Below, piece by piece: positions 1-8,755 of a stretch of 64,000 nucleotides of DNA. The position numbers and the translations under genes are program-made. The notes under the pieces were generated by a model, which was given only the letters and a program-made list of their open reading frames with translations, did not search any database and had not been told where the DNA came from. Every line of letters starts with the position of its first letter. Position 1 is the first letter of the stretch. The DNA is taken from assembly GCA_047602645.1 (NCBI GenBank), contig JASGGU010000007.1, forward strand, positions 1 through 64,000. Direction: 5' to 3'. The DNA comes from JAEYFP01 sp047602645 (GTDB lineage Bacteria; Bacillota; Clostridia; Lachnospirales; Lachnospiraceae).

Positions 1-81
1 ATGATGTTCAATATGGGCGGTGGCGGCGGTGGCGGTGGCGGCAGCGCCCCGAGCGGCGGCGGTCCTGGCGGCGGATTCTAG
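1..81 (+). CDS. C-terminal end of an efflux adaptor (MacA/HlyD-like), partial
   Basis: Only the last 26 codons lie in the window, ending at the TAG at 79-81. The visible part is almost entirely glycine with a few Ser, Ala and Pro, a low-complexity tail. Such Gly-rich tails are common on the membrane-fusion proteins that precede MacB-type ATPase/permease pairs in Clostridia, and the next gene begins 8 bp downstream with its ribosome-binding site overlapping the stop codon. The adaptor assignment rests on this gene order, because no folded domain is visible here. It is probably the first gene of a three-gene efflux operon. Confidence 0.55.
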   Translation: MMFNMGGGGGGGGGSAPSGGGPGGGF

Positions 82-89
82 GAGGCGGC

Positions 90-806
90 ATGGGAGAAAA
101 AATAATCATCGATATGAAAAATATCGTAAAGCGTTTCTTTGTCGGGCAGCCGAATGAACTGGAAGTACTGCATGGAATCGATTTAAAGGTGTATGAAGGT
201 GAATTTGTTTCGATTGTCGGGCAGTCCGGTTCCGGAAAGTCTACGCTGATGAACGTGATCGGCGCACTGGACAGACCGACCGAGGGCGAATACATGCTGG
301 ATGATGTGGATATGTTCCGCGCAAAGGATAAGGATTTGTCCGGCATCCGGTGCAAAAAGATCGGGTTTGTATTCCAGACATATAATCTTGTCTCCCGCAC
401 GAGCGCACTGAAAAATATAGAGCTTCCGATGCTGTATTCCAACACGCCGCGGAGTGCCCGGACAAAGCGCGCAAAGGAGCTTCTGCGGATGGTGGAAATG
501 GAAGAACGTATGAAGCATTCACCCGACGAGCTTTCGGGCGGACAGAAGCAAAGAGTAGCGATTGCCCGGGCGATGGCGAACGATCCGGCAATCATTCTTG
601 CGGATGAGCCGACGGGTGCGTTGGATTCCGGTACCGGACGGCTGATCATGGATATTTTCCATCGGTTGAACAGAGAGCAGGGCAAGACAATCGTCCTGAT
701 TACCCATTCAAATGAATTGGCGGAGGAAACAGGGAGAATTCTTACCCTGAAGGACGGTTTCATCACCGGATGCCGGAAGGGAAGTGGTGCAAATGCTGTT
801 CATTGA
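90..806 (+). CDS. ABC transporter ATP-binding protein, MacB/LolD type
   Basis: Cytoplasmic ATPase of 238 residues that would power the adjacent permease. The Walker A motif GQSGSGKST lies near residue 45, the Q-loop region GFVFQTYNL near 95, the signature LSGGQKQRVAIARA near 150, Walker B IILADEPTGALDS near 170 and the H-loop ITHSNELA near 205. Length and motif spacing match the LolD/MacB ATPase family (about 230 residues). The start at 90 has an AGGAGGCGG box directly upstream. The gene overlaps the permease gene by a few codons, which suggests translational coupling. In this family the ATPase works with an FtsX-fold permease in antimicrobial-peptide efflux or lipoprotein handling; the substrate cannot be read from sequence. 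Confidence 0.93.
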   Translation: MGEKIIIDMKNIVKRFFVGQPNELEVLHGIDLKVYEGEFVSIVGQSGSGKSTLMNVIGALDRPTEGEYMLDDVDMFRAKDKDLSGIRCKKIGFVFQTYNLVSRTSALKNIELPMLYSNTPRSARTKRAKELLRMVEMEERMKHSPDELSGGQKQRVAIARAMANDPAIILADEPTGALDSGTGRLIMDIFHRLNREQGKTIVLITHSNELAEETGRILTLKDGFITGCRKGSGANAVH

Positions 807-2076
807 AAATGTGCTGCTGGCACTCGGTTCCCTGTTGGCAAATAAAATGCGGGCACTGCTGACGATGCTCGGCATTATCATCGGTATCGGTTCGGTTATT
901 GCAATTGTAACGGTCGGCAACTCACTGACAAATTCGATTACGTCCTCCATGGAGTCAATGGGAGCAAACAATATCACGGTCGGTCTGCAGCAGAAATCGA
1001 CGGAGGAGGAAACGACGGACAGCGGCATGACATTCCGAGGCCCCTCCTGGCAGAAACAGGCGACAGAGGATGACTATTTTACAGATGAGATGCTTCAGGA
1101 ACTCGTATCTGAGTTTCCGGATGAGGTAAGCGACTTGTCGATCAGCGAGTCACTTGGCAACGGCCAGGTAACGATCGGAACGGACTATGCAAATGTTGCC
1201 GTATCGGGCGTGAATGAAGGATATTTTACGGCCAATGAGCTGACAATCCTGCAGGGAAACAATCTTTCTAAGAAGGCGCTGGATGGCGGAAAGGGAGTCG
1301 CGGTCGTATCGGATTATCTGGTCAATAACCTTTATAACGGGGATACGAGCGCAGCGATCGGACAGACGATCGAGGTGACGATCGGACAGAAGTTTTATAA
1401 TTATACGATTACGGGCGTTTACGAGTACAGCTCGACCGGAATTGAATCCGAATCAACGGAGGATGTCTCGACGACAATGTATGTGCCGCTGAAATCCGTA
1501 CAGCAGAAGACCCACAATACGTCGGGATATTCCACCTTTACGATCATTACCCAGACGGGTGTGGATACGGAAACCTTTATGGATGAAATTACGGAGTTCT
1601 TTGATAAATATTATCACAATAACGATGATTTTCAGGTGAGTACGTTCAGCATGGAATCTATCGTTTCCACAATGACAGATATGCTTTCCACGGTATCGCT
1701 GGCAATTTCGGTGATTGCCGGAATTTCCCTGCTGGTCGGCGGCATCGGCGTCATGAATATTATGCTCGTATCGATCTCGGAGCGGACAAAGGAAATCGGT
1801 ACAAGAAAGGCGCTCGGTGCTACGAATGGCTCTATCCGCATCCAGTTTATTGTGGAGGCGATGGTGATCTGTCTGGTCGGCGGCGTCATCGGAATTTTTG
1901 TCGGGGTTGCCGGCGGTATGATCGGTGCGTCTGCTCTTGGCTATTCGGCGAGCCCGTCAGCGGTCAGCATTGTCGTATCACTCGTGTTCTCGCTTGTAAT
2001 CGGGGTGTTCTTCGGCTATTATCCGGCCAACAAGGCGGCAAAAATGAATCCGATCGATGCACTGCGGTATGAATAA
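793..2076 (+). CDS. ABC transporter permease, MacB/FtsX family
   Basis: Permease partner of the preceding ATPase, about 427 residues. An N-terminal membrane helix (around residues 20-45, with the motif LTMLGIIIGIGSVIAI typical of MacB permeases) is followed by a Ser/Thr-rich extracytoplasmic MacB-PCD-like domain (about 50-285). Three C-terminal membrane helices then include the family motif RTKEIGTRKALGA, and the protein ends in PANKAAKMNPIDALRYE. ATG at 793 is preferred over GTG at 784 because the GGAAG ribosome-binding site at about 778 is then well spaced; GTG 784 or 787 remain possible. Translation overlaps the ATPase gene, and transcription should end at the hairpin at 2130-2165. Confidence 0.9.
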   Translation: MLFIENVLLALGSLLANKMRALLTMLGIIIGIGSVIAIVTVGNSLTNSITSSMESMGANNITVGLQQKSTEEETTDSGMTFRGPSWQKQATEDDYFTDEMLQELVSEFPDEVSDLSISESLGNGQVTIGTDYANVAVSGVNEGYFTANELTILQGNNLSKKALDGGKGVAVVSDYLVNNLYNGDTSAAIGQTIEVTIGQKFYNYTITGVYEYSSTGIESESTEDVSTTMYVPLKSVQQKTHNTSGYSTFTIITQTGVDTETFMDEITEFFDKYYHNNDDFQVSTFSMESIVSTMTDMLSTVSLAISVIAGISLLVGGIGVMNIMLVSISERTKEIGTRKALGATNGSIRIQFIVEAMVICLVGGVIGIFVGVAGGMIGASALGYSASPSAVSIVVSLVFSLVIGVFFGYYPANKAAKMNPIDALRYE

Positions 2077-2129
2077 AATAAGATTTCTTTTATTTTATGG
2101 TTGAAGGAACTAAATACAGGATCTATAAT

Positions 2130-2166
2130 AAAATCATCGGGCAGAAACCGATGATTTTGTTATTTT
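2130..2166 (+). terminator. Rho-independent terminator after the efflux operon
   Basis: The arms AAAATCATCGG (2130-2140) and CCGATGATTTT (2148-2158) are perfectly complementary with a 7-nt loop, and are followed by GTTATTTTT. It ends the adaptor/ATPase/permease unit. Its position also argues that the next gene starts at 2190 and not at the upstream in-frame codon at 2097. Confidence 0.85.
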
Positions 2167-2189
2167 TAATACGACAGAGAGGAAACAAC

Positions 2190-3353
2190 ATGAATCAGAA
2201 AAAACTTGCATATTTGAATCCACTTTTTGAAAATGAGGTGAAAGCCGAGCGTTTGAAGGAGGCCTCTATCCGGATTTACCGGCATGGGAAGCCGGTATTT
2301 GAAAATCATTACTTCGGAGATAAGGAGGATGCAATTTATCGGATATTCTCTATGACAAAGCCGATTACAAGCACTGCGGTCATGATGCTGTATGAACGGG
2401 GACTCCTTGATCTGCTGGATCCCGTGTCAAAATATATTCCGGCGTTTAAAAATATGATGGTCACGACAGAAAACGGGCTCGTTCCTGCGCAGACGGAGGT
2501 AACGCTGCAGCAATGCCTGAACATGACCTCCGGTATGGTATATCCCTCGCCGGACACGGTCGCGGGACGCTATCTGACGGAGGTGTCGGACGATATTAAG
2601 AAGCGTGTGGCGGCAGGAGAGCAGATATCCACACTGGAATGGTGCAAAGCGATCGCATCCTCTCCGCTGATGTTTCAACCGGGTGAGCGCTGGAGATACA
2701 GCATATCGGCGGACGTACTGGGCGGTGTTGTTGAGGCGGTTGCGGGAATGCGCTATGGCGAGTTCCTTAAAAAAGAAATTTTTGAGCCGCTGAATATGAA
2801 GGATACCGGCTATTACGCGCAGATTCCTGATAAAATCGGACGTCTTTCCACGATGTATTGCCGGAAGAATGAAAAACAGGAGTTAAAGCCGGCGGACAGC
2901 GAGATGATGACTTCGTTTGACTGCTTCACGGCTACCGGATACACGCCGTTTGAGGGCGGCGGTTCGGGACTTTGTTCAACACTTGAGGATTATTCACACT
3001 TCGCGCTGATGCTTGCTGGCAGGGGAGAATACAACGGGGTGAGAATTGTCGGACGCAAGACTGTCGATTACATGACGACAAGCCAGTTGAACGAAGTACA
3101 GCGTAAAGGGATTTATTTTGACAGCTGCTATGGCTATACATACAGCAATCTGATGCGGATTTTGGATGATAAAGGTGCCGGTGTTTCCAACGGCAGCTAC
3201 GGAGAATTCGGCTGGGACGGTCTGCCCGGCAACTATTTTATGATAGATCCCAAAGAAGATCTCGTTTTACTTTACTTCCAGCAGATTAGGGAAGGCGCCG
3301 ATGTAAGCCTGCGCCGGCGTATGCGCCAGATTGTTTATGGTGCACTGGAATAG
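2190..3353 (+). CDS. Serine hydrolase, beta-lactamase/penicillin-binding-protein-like (class C family)
   Basis: A 387-residue protein of the Beta-lactamase (PF00144) family, which includes esterases, D-aminopeptidases and class C-like hydrolases. The nucleophile motif SMTK lies near residue 55 (IFSMTKPIT, the SxxK signature). A Tyr motif, RWRYSISADVLG, near residue 170 corresponds to YxN/YxS. A C-terminal GEFGWDG segment sits where family members have the HxG/KTG-like element. No signal peptide is evident with the start at 2190, so it is probably cytoplasmic. That start has a GAGAGGAAAC ribosome-binding site; the longer in-frame extension would run through the upstream terminator. Monocistronic, converging on the GH94 gene. 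Substrate unknown. Confidence 0.87.
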   Translation: MNQKKLAYLNPLFENEVKAERLKEASIRIYRHGKPVFENHYFGDKEDAIYRIFSMTKPITSTAVMMLYERGLLDLLDPVSKYIPAFKNMMVTTENGLVPAQTEVTLQQCLNMTSGMVYPSPDTVAGRYLTEVSDDIKKRVAAGEQISTLEWCKAIASSPLMFQPGERWRYSISADVLGGVVEAVAGMRYGEFLKKEIFEPLNMKDTGYYAQIPDKIGRLSTMYCRKNEKQELKPADSEMMTSFDCFTATGYTPFEGGGSGLCSTLEDYSHFALMLAGRGEYNGVRIVGRKTVDYMTTSQLNEVQRKGIYFDSCYGYTYSNLMRILDDKGAGVSNGSYGEFGWDGLPGNYFMIDPKEDLVLLYFQQIREGADVSLRRRMRQIVYGALE

Positions 3354-3384
3354 AAAATTCGGAGGAGTGTCTTATATAATGAAA

Positions 3385-3430
3385 AGAAACGTGCCTTCCC
3401 CTCAAGAATGAGGAAAAGGCACGTTTCTTT
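3385..3430. terminator. Bidirectional terminator between converging genes
   Basis: The stem AGAAACGTGCCTT / AAGGCACGTTTCT is nearly perfect, with extra CCTC/GAGG pairing inside, and is flanked by A-rich sequence on the left and T-rich sequence on the right. It can therefore serve both the serine hydrolase gene and the minus-strand GH94 gene. Confidence 0.85.
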
Positions 3431-3437
3431 TGATGAA

Positions 3438-5873
3438 TTATCCCATTGTAATTTCTACATGGTACTCGGTCTTGCCCTTTTCATAAGGGATGATACAGCC
3501 GTCTACGTCTTGGCCGTCCACCTTCATGCTTGCAATACCTTTTTCCACATTCTTCGGGTTTGTGACCGTAATGTGGTATATTCCCTCACGGTACTGGCGA
3601 GTCAATTCGAAGTCGCCGAAGCCCTTCGGTACGCAAGGGTTAATGGAAAGACCGTTTAACGTCGGATAAACGCCGAGAATATATTGAGAGATATTGACAA
3701 ATGTCCATGCGGCAGTGCCTGTCAGCCAGCTGTTCTTTGCTTCTCCGTGGTATTTTGCATCACGTCCGGCGACCATCTGAGAATAGACATACGGTTCCGT
3801 GCGGTGAATTTCGCTGATTTCCTCCACATAGGCGGGGCAGGTTTTCTGATAGATATCAAAAGCACGGTCACCGCGGCCGATGATGGTCTCGGCAATCGAT
3901 ACCCATGGATTATTATGGCAGAAAATACCGGCATTTTCTTTATATCCGGGCGGATAAGAACTGACTTCGCCAAGCTCTAAATGGTATTTTGTATAAGCGG
4001 GCTGAAAAATCATGATGCCGTATTTCGTATCGAGCTTTTCTTTTACAGAGTCAAGTGCCTTTTGCGCAAGCCCTTCCTCTACACCGATGCCGGCAAGAGA
4101 GCAGAAGCCCTGCGGTTCGATGAAAATCTGACCTTCTTCACATTCTTTGGAACCGATCTTGTTGCCGTAAGCGTCATAGGCACGAATGAACCAATCACCG
4201 TCCCAGCCTGCTTTGAGTACTGCCTCATAGATGGCATCTACTTCCTTTATGGCTCTCTCAGCCTCGGCATCCTTGCCGATCAGCCTGCAGAGATCAGCAT
4301 ATTCCCTGCCGTATTTCACAAACATTCCGGCGATAAATATGGATTCTGCGACAGGTCCCTCGGAAGGACCGAAGGTCTGGAAGGATTCGCCGGGATGCTC
4401 GGAAAAGCAGTTTAAGTTCAGGCAGTCATTCCAGTCGGCACGTCCGATCAAAGGCAGACTGTGAGGCCCCTTATGATTTACAATGTAGTCAAAGGAGCGT
4501 GTTAAGTGATCAAATAATGGCGCTGCTTTGGATTCATCATTATCAAACGGTGTCAGGATATCCAGAATGGAAGTATCGCCGGTTTCCCTTATGTATGCGC
4601 CGGTTCCTGCAATCAGCCACAGCGGGTCATCGTTGAAACCGCTTCCGATATCGGAATTTCCTTTTTTTGTGAGCGGCTGATACTGATGATAAGCACTGCC
4701 GTCTTCAAACTGTGTGGATGCAATATCGATGATACGCTCCTTTGCACGATCGGGGATCAAATGCACGAAGCCCAGCAGATCCTGGCAGGAATCACGAAAG
4801 CCCATGCCGCGGCCGATGCCCGATTCATAATAAGAGGCGGAGCGGGACATATTGAATGTCACCATGCACTGATACTGATTCCAGATATTTACCATCCGGT
4901 CTACCTTTTCGTTGGCGGACTTTACCGTATATTTTTTTAAGAGTATGTTCCAATATTTTTTTAATTCGCAGAATGCGCGGTCAATATCCAGATCCGTCTG
5001 GTAACGGGACAGCAGTTCTTGTGCCGGCTTCTTATTGATAATCCCCGGCTTCTCCCACTTTTCTTCATTTGGATTCTCTATATAACCGAGTACGAAAACA
5101 AACGATTTGGATTCTCCCGGGGCGAGAACGATATCGATCTGCTGGGAGGCGATCGGCGCCCAGCCGCTTGCCATTGAGTTTGCTGCCTGGCCCCGTTCTA
5201 CGACGATCGGCTTGTCTGCACCCCGATAGTCGCCGAGGAACGTATCACGAATCGTATCAAAGCCTGATATCGGACTGTTCACAGAGAAAACAGCGTAATG
5301 GTTTCTGCGCTCACGATACTCCGTTTTGTGATAAATTGAAGAGCCGATGACTTCTACCTCACCGATGCTGTAATTTCTCTGGAAGTTAGTCATGTCATCC
5401 ATCGCATTCCAAAGACAAAATTCCACATAGGAGAATAAGGAAATGGTCTTGACAGAAGAAGACGTATTTTTCAAAACGACCTGATTGATTTCGCAGGTGT
5501 CATCCATCGGAACGAATGCGAGGCAGGAGGCTTCCAGACCGTCCTTGGAGGAAGTAAAACGGCTGTAGCCAAGGCCATGGCGGCATTCATACGAATCCAG
5601 CTCGGTCTTTGAAGGCTGCCATCCGATGTTCCAAATGGAAGCACCGTCCTTAATATAATAATATTTGCCGTTCGTATCTGCCGGAACATTATTATAGCGG
5701 TAACGAGTGAGTCTTAACAGCTTTGCATCCTTATAGAAGGAATAACCGCCGCTCGTGTTGGATATCAGGGAAAAGAAATCCTTGCAGCCAAGGTAGTTGA
5801 TCCATGGCAGAGGAGTTTTAGGGGTAGTGATGACATATTCAGCATTTGCATCATCAAAATAACCATACTTCAT
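3438..5873 (-). CDS. Cellobiose phosphorylase (GH94)
   Basis: An 811-residue GH94 phosphorylase, the same length as characterised clostridial cellobiose phosphorylases. It would convert cellobiose and phosphate to alpha-glucose 1-phosphate and glucose in the cytoplasm, saving ATP. The N-terminal beta-sandwich domain covers roughly residues 1-290, then a linker, then the (alpha/alpha)6 barrel. The catalytic-acid motif DWND falls at residues 480-483. The segments GRGMGFRDSCQD and FEDGSAYHQYQP are typical of the family. The short start MKYGYFDDANAEYV matches clostridial homologues. It is divergent from a LacI regulator gene, and the upstream region carries large palindromes (5911-5954). Glucomannan yields glucosyl-glucose units, so it fits the neighbouring mannan locus. 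Absence of secretion signals supports a cytoplasmic site. Confidence 0.93.
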   Translation of the reverse strand: MKYGYFDDANAEYVITTPKTPLPWINYLGCKDFFSLISNTSGGYSFYKDAKLLRLTRYRYNNVPADTNGKYYYIKDGASIWNIGWQPSKTELDSYECRHGLGYSRFTSSKDGLEASCLAFVPMDDTCEINQVVLKNTSSSVKTISLFSYVEFCLWNAMDDMTNFQRNYSIGEVEVIGSSIYHKTEYRERRNHYAVFSVNSPISGFDTIRDTFLGDYRGADKPIVVERGQAANSMASGWAPIASQQIDIVLAPGESKSFVFVLGYIENPNEEKWEKPGIINKKPAQELLSRYQTDLDIDRAFCELKKYWNILLKKYTVKSANEKVDRMVNIWNQYQCMVTFNMSRSASYYESGIGRGMGFRDSCQDLLGFVHLIPDRAKERIIDIASTQFEDGSAYHQYQPLTKKGNSDIGSGFNDDPLWLIAGTGAYIRETGDTSILDILTPFDNDESKAAPLFDHLTRSFDYIVNHKGPHSLPLIGRADWNDCLNLNCFSEHPGESFQTFGPSEGPVAESIFIAGMFVKYGREYADLCRLIGKDAEAERAIKEVDAIYEAVLKAGWDGDWFIRAYDAYGNKIGSKECEEGQIFIEPQGFCSLAGIGVEEGLAQKALDSVKEKLDTKYGIMIFQPAYTKYHLELGEVSSYPPGYKENAGIFCHNNPWVSIAETIIGRGDRAFDIYQKTCPAYVEEISEIHRTEPYVYSQMVAGRDAKYHGEAKNSWLTGTAAWTFVNISQYILGVYPTLNGLSINPCVPKGFGDFELTRQYREGIYHITVTNPKNVEKGIASMKVDGQDVDGCIIPYEKGKTEYHVEITMG

Positions 5874-5910
5874 ACTGTTCTCTCCATTCTTAAAAGTCTG
5901 ATTTTTTATT

Positions 5911-5954
5911 ATATAGGAAATTGCCCCGAATTTCCTATATCATAAAATTTTATG
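5911..5954. promoter_or_regulatory. Two adjacent palindromes upstream of the GH94 gene
   Basis: A perfect 12-bp inverted repeat, ATATAGGAAATT (5911-5922) and AATTTCCTATAT (5929-5940) around GCCCCG, abuts the perfect 14-bp palindrome CATAAAATTTTATG (5941-5954). They lie 38-81 bp upstream of the minus-strand start codon at 5873. No U-tract follows on the minus strand, so a terminator is unlikely. Operator sites or a leader hairpin are the likelier readings. Confidence 0.5.
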
Positions 5955-6210
5955 CGCAGCTACGCGCGCGGAACAAAAGCTGTGCTGCCAAAGTATTTGG
6001 TCGCGAGAGTGGGCGGAGCGCACTTTTGTTCTTAAATTTGTCAGGAAGTTCAAGTAAACGATTAAGTGAAAAGAGCAAAGTACTCCCTGTGTAACAAGAG
6101 TATACATGATTTATTTTACAAAATCAATACTTAAATAGGAAAAACAAATGGAAATAGAACAGCGTATTTTCGCCATGTTATAAAAACTAACAGAAAAACT
6201 AAAAAAAAGC
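5955..6210. other. Non-coding stretch between GH94 and lacI-type genes, with a long-range inverted repeat
   Basis: No gene seen. GAACAAAAG (5971-5979) and CTTTTGTTC (6023-6031) are perfect inverted copies 43 nt apart, enclosing a GC-rich stretch. The rest is AT-rich and presumably carries promoters for the divergent genes. Confidence 0.35.
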
Positions 6211-6260
6211 TTGAAAAAATACCCAAATGTGTTATATACTAAAGAAGCGAAAACGTTTAA
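6211..6260 (+). promoter_or_regulatory. Promoter and LacI/CRE-like operator of the regulator gene
   Basis: TTGAAA (6211-6216), an 18-bp spacer, and TATACT (6235-6240) form a plausible promoter. Immediately downstream is CGAAAACGTTTAAG, centred on the palindrome AAACGTTT (6251-6258), which resembles operators of LacI-family regulators and catabolite-responsive elements. Its position just past the -10 suggests autorepression. Confidence 0.6.
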
Positions 6261-6293
6261 GGCGTCGTAGGATTATTTGAGGAGGCAGAAATC

Positions 6294-7307
6294 ATGGTAT
6301 CGATGAAAGACATAGCGGCCAAATGCGGTGTGTCTGTAGCAACCGTCAGCAAAGCCTTAAATAATCACAGCGACATCGGCGATGAGACGAAGAAATGTAT
6401 TAAGCGGGTTTCCAAGGAAATGGGCTATTTTCCCAACTCCTCCGCAAGGGCATTAAAGACGAAGCGTACCTATAATCTGGGTGTGCTGTTTGTAGACGAG
6501 GCGCAAAGCGGTCTGACGCATGATTATTTTGCGCATGTGCTCGACAGCTTCAAAAGTTATGCCGAGAAGAGCGGATATGATATCACGTTTATCAACTGCC
6601 AGGTCAGAAAGAATATGACTTATCTGGAGCACAGCTTTTACAGGGGTGTTGACGGAGTTGTGATTGCGTGTGTTGATTTTTATGATCCGGATGTTGTGGA
6701 GTTGATTCACAGTGACTTGCCGGTCGTGACAATTGATCATGTTTTTGACTATAGAATTGCTGTTGTATCGGATAACATCAGGGGGATGCATGATCTGATC
6801 AATTATGTGCACGGGTGCGGACACAGGAGAATTGCTTATATCCACGGAGATGATACCTCCGTTACGCAGAATCGTGTCGGCAGCTATTACAGAAAGCTTG
6901 AGGAAATGGGGATTACGCCTCCTGACAATTACGTGAAGGCAGGAACCTACCGCAATCCGGGGATGGCAGCCAAGCTCACAAGAGAGCTTTTGGATTTAAA
7001 AGATCGCCCAACCTGTATCCTTTATCCCGATGATTATTCCTGTATTGGCGGGATCAATGCCATAAAAGAACGCGGACTTCGTATTCCCGAGGACATTTCC
7101 GTGGCAGGCTACGATGGTATTTATGTTTCACAGATTATGGAGCCAAAACTGACAACGATCGAACAGGATACAAAGGAAATCGGAAAAATTGCGGCAGAAA
7201 AGCTGATCAGACTGATTGAGTATCCCAAAACGACACTCATTGAGAAAATTGTCATTTCCGGTCATGTTCTGGAAGGCAAATCCGTCGGCCGCATTGAGCA
7301 GCAGTAG
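6294..7307 (+). CDS. LacI-family transcriptional regulator
   Basis: A 337-residue repressor. The N-terminal LacI helix-turn-helix is clear: MKDIAAKCGVSVATVSKALN within the first 25 residues, and the hinge NSSARALKT near residue 50. A periplasmic-binding-protein-like ligand domain covers about 60-335 (YNLGVLFVDEAQSG, ending in a canonical VAGYDGIYVSQIMEPKLTTIEQD segment). The ATG at 6294 has a GGAGGCAG box 8 bp upstream. It is divergent from the cellobiose phosphorylase gene and next to a sugar importer locus. Members bind oligosaccharides or their products; the effector here is probably a cellobiose- or mannan-derived sugar (inference). A LacI-type palindrome sits in its own promoter. Confidence 0.93.
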   Translation: MVSMKDIAAKCGVSVATVSKALNNHSDIGDETKKCIKRVSKEMGYFPNSSARALKTKRTYNLGVLFVDEAQSGLTHDYFAHVLDSFKSYAEKSGYDITFINCQVRKNMTYLEHSFYRGVDGVVIACVDFYDPDVVELIHSDLPVVTIDHVFDYRIAVVSDNIRGMHDLINYVHGCGHRRIAYIHGDDTSVTQNRVGSYYRKLEEMGITPPDNYVKAGTYRNPGMAAKLTRELLDLKDRPTCILYPDDYSCIGGINAIKERGLRIPEDISVAGYDGIYVSQIMEPKLTTIEQDTKEIGKIAAEKLIRLIEYPKTTLIEKIVISGHVLEGKSVGRIEQQ

Positions 7308-7325
7308 CAGTACCCATACTATTCG

Positions 7326-7344
7326 ATATTTCATTTTGAAATAT
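7326..7344. terminator. Small hairpin between converging lacI-type and araC-type genes
   Basis: The arms ATATTTCA and TGAAATAT with a 3-nt loop form a perfect but AT-only stem just downstream of the LacI stop. It may be a weak terminator; there is no clear T-run. Confidence 0.3.
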
Positions 7345-7398
7345 ACTCCTTCATGATGCCTCCTGCCGGTCTCCGTGACCCCCGGGAGGCTCCTACTT

Positions 7399-8406
7399 TC
7401 AACTCTCATGCATTCTGGCATTTTTCCGCCAGGCAGACGGTGTCATTCCTGCTTCCTTCTTAAACAAATAAATAAAATGATTAATATTATCAATTCCAAC
7501 TGCCGCGGCAACCCGATTAACCGCCAATTCCGTACTTCCCAACAGATCTTTCGCGGCACCAATTCGTCTTCTGATCAAATAGCCGACCGGCGAAATTCCA
7601 AAATATTTCGTAAAGTCATGAACAATACTAAACTTACTCACTTGATACCGTTCTTCCATCAGAGCAAGCTTCCAGGGCTCCGGATAGCTCTCATCCAAAT
7701 CCTTTTTCAGCGCATACAGATAAGAGGGAATTTCCAAACATTTTGTGTAAAATGCATTCTTTTCTACGATCAATTCTGTGAGCAGTTCAGTCAGAAGCAA
7801 TGATATCATAAGCGGCCGTATGGCAGCACCACCCGCCGGCCCCGTACTATCCGAAGAATACAGTTCATCGCCGGCTCCCTCGGCAAGGCTTTCCAAGCGC
7901 TTGAAAATCGATGGTATTTTACTTGCGGGCGTAGCAAGCAATAAATGATCATCCAGTGATGTCGCCGTTTTGATAGCGGATGTTTGTTGCTTAGAGGCCG
8001 AGGCACTCATAAACAGCTCATAATAAAACGGCAGTTCGCCGCCGTTTATATGCAACACAATATACTTCCATTCCTTTGCATCGTGCAGTCCGATCGAATG
8101 GGCCTGTCCGCAGTGAAAAAAGAGAACGGTATTTTCGGCCAGCACTGCAGAGTTCTCTTCTGCCGTTAACATACCGGAGCCGGAAATTGTGTAAATCATC
8201 AGCCAGGAGTCAGCTTCCTTTAGTTCATAATAATGAGGAAATGCAGCGTCGATCTTTCCGTATAAAGAAAGAAAAAGCAAATGATTTTTTATGGTGCCGG
8301 ACGTTTGATATTGATATACAGGATAAAGCTTTAAGCTGCGCGAAGAAATAATCACGTCGCCGCCGAGTTCGCCAAATGACTTTAATTTTCCGTTTTGTTC
8401 CATCAT
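7399..8406 (-). CDS. AraC-family transcriptional regulator
   Basis: About 335 residues. The N-terminal cupin-like sensing domain covers roughly 20-150 (DSWLMIYTISGSGMLTAEE, then FFHCGQAHSIGLHD). The C-terminal double helix-turn-helix covers about 240-330 (SKFSIVHDFTKYFGISPVGYLIRRRI, then AVNRVAAAVGIDNINHFIYLFKKEAGMTPSAWRK). The start at 8406 is chosen because the ATG at 8415 abuts the GGAGGAG box, while 8406 leaves 9 nt. The gene is divergent from the sugar-binding lipoprotein gene, the usual arrangement for an activator of an oligosaccharide importer operon. The shared 340-bp intergenic region carries an inverted repeat with a second copy upstream of the epimerase gene. Confidence 0.92.
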   Translation of the reverse strand: MMEQNGKLKSFGELGGDVIISSRSLKLYPVYQYQTSGTIKNHLLFLSLYGKIDAAFPHYYELKEADSWLMIYTISGSGMLTAEENSAVLAENTVLFFHCGQAHSIGLHDAKEWKYIVLHINGGELPFYYELFMSASASKQQTSAIKTATSLDDHLLLATPASKIPSIFKRLESLAEGAGDELYSSDSTGPAGGAAIRPLMISLLLTELLTELIVEKNAFYTKCLEIPSYLYALKKDLDESYPEPWKLALMEERYQVSKFSIVHDFTKYFGISPVGYLIRRRIGAAKDLLGSTELAVNRVAAAVGIDNINHFIYLFKKEAGMTPSAWRKNARMHES

Positions 8407-8520
8407 AATACCCATCTCCTCCCTATCACTTATATTTTAGCGCAGATTAAATCCTCCATCAACTAATTTGATTTTGTTTTATAAATTTTTTATTGTTTAA
8501 AAAATTAAAACAATTAATTC

Positions 8521-8536
8521 AATTAACTTAAATTAA
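8521..8536. promoter_or_regulatory. Extra copy of the AATTAACTTAA motif
   Basis: AATTAACTTAAATTAA matches the core of the inverted repeat at 8693-8727. It lies in an extremely AT-rich stretch, so chance cannot be excluded. Confidence 0.3.
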
Positions 8537-8692
8537 TAATATTAAAATTAAAATATAAAAATTGAAATGGCAAAATAGACAAAAAGGAAGCGGAGAATAT
8601 AGTAAATCATACAAAAAGTACAATAATAACAAGATATACGTAAAGTGTACAAAATAGGGTGATGATTAATGATTGATTTTAGTGTATAACTA

Positions 8693-8727
8693 AATTAAGT
8701 TAATTGGATAAAATAATTAACTTAATT
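8693..8727. promoter_or_regulatory. Inverted-repeat candidate operator of the sugar importer
   Basis: AATTAAGTTAATT (8693-8705) and its perfect reverse complement AATTAACTTAATT (8715-8727) are separated by 9 bp, 28 bp upstream of the importer start codon. The same word occurs before the epimerase gene (13789-13802), which points to a shared regulator. Confidence 0.5.
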
Positions 8728-8755
8728 AACAAACAAATTTAATGGAGGGAAAAAG

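Noticed and set aside
2097..2189. N-terminal extension of the serine hydrolase
   Set aside because: The extension would be translated across an intrinsic terminator and lacks a ribosome-binding site; the ATG at 2190 has one.
3981..4415. Plus-strand open frame opposite cellobiose phosphorylase
   Set aside because: Lies entirely within a confident GH94 gene on the other strand with no ribosome-binding site.
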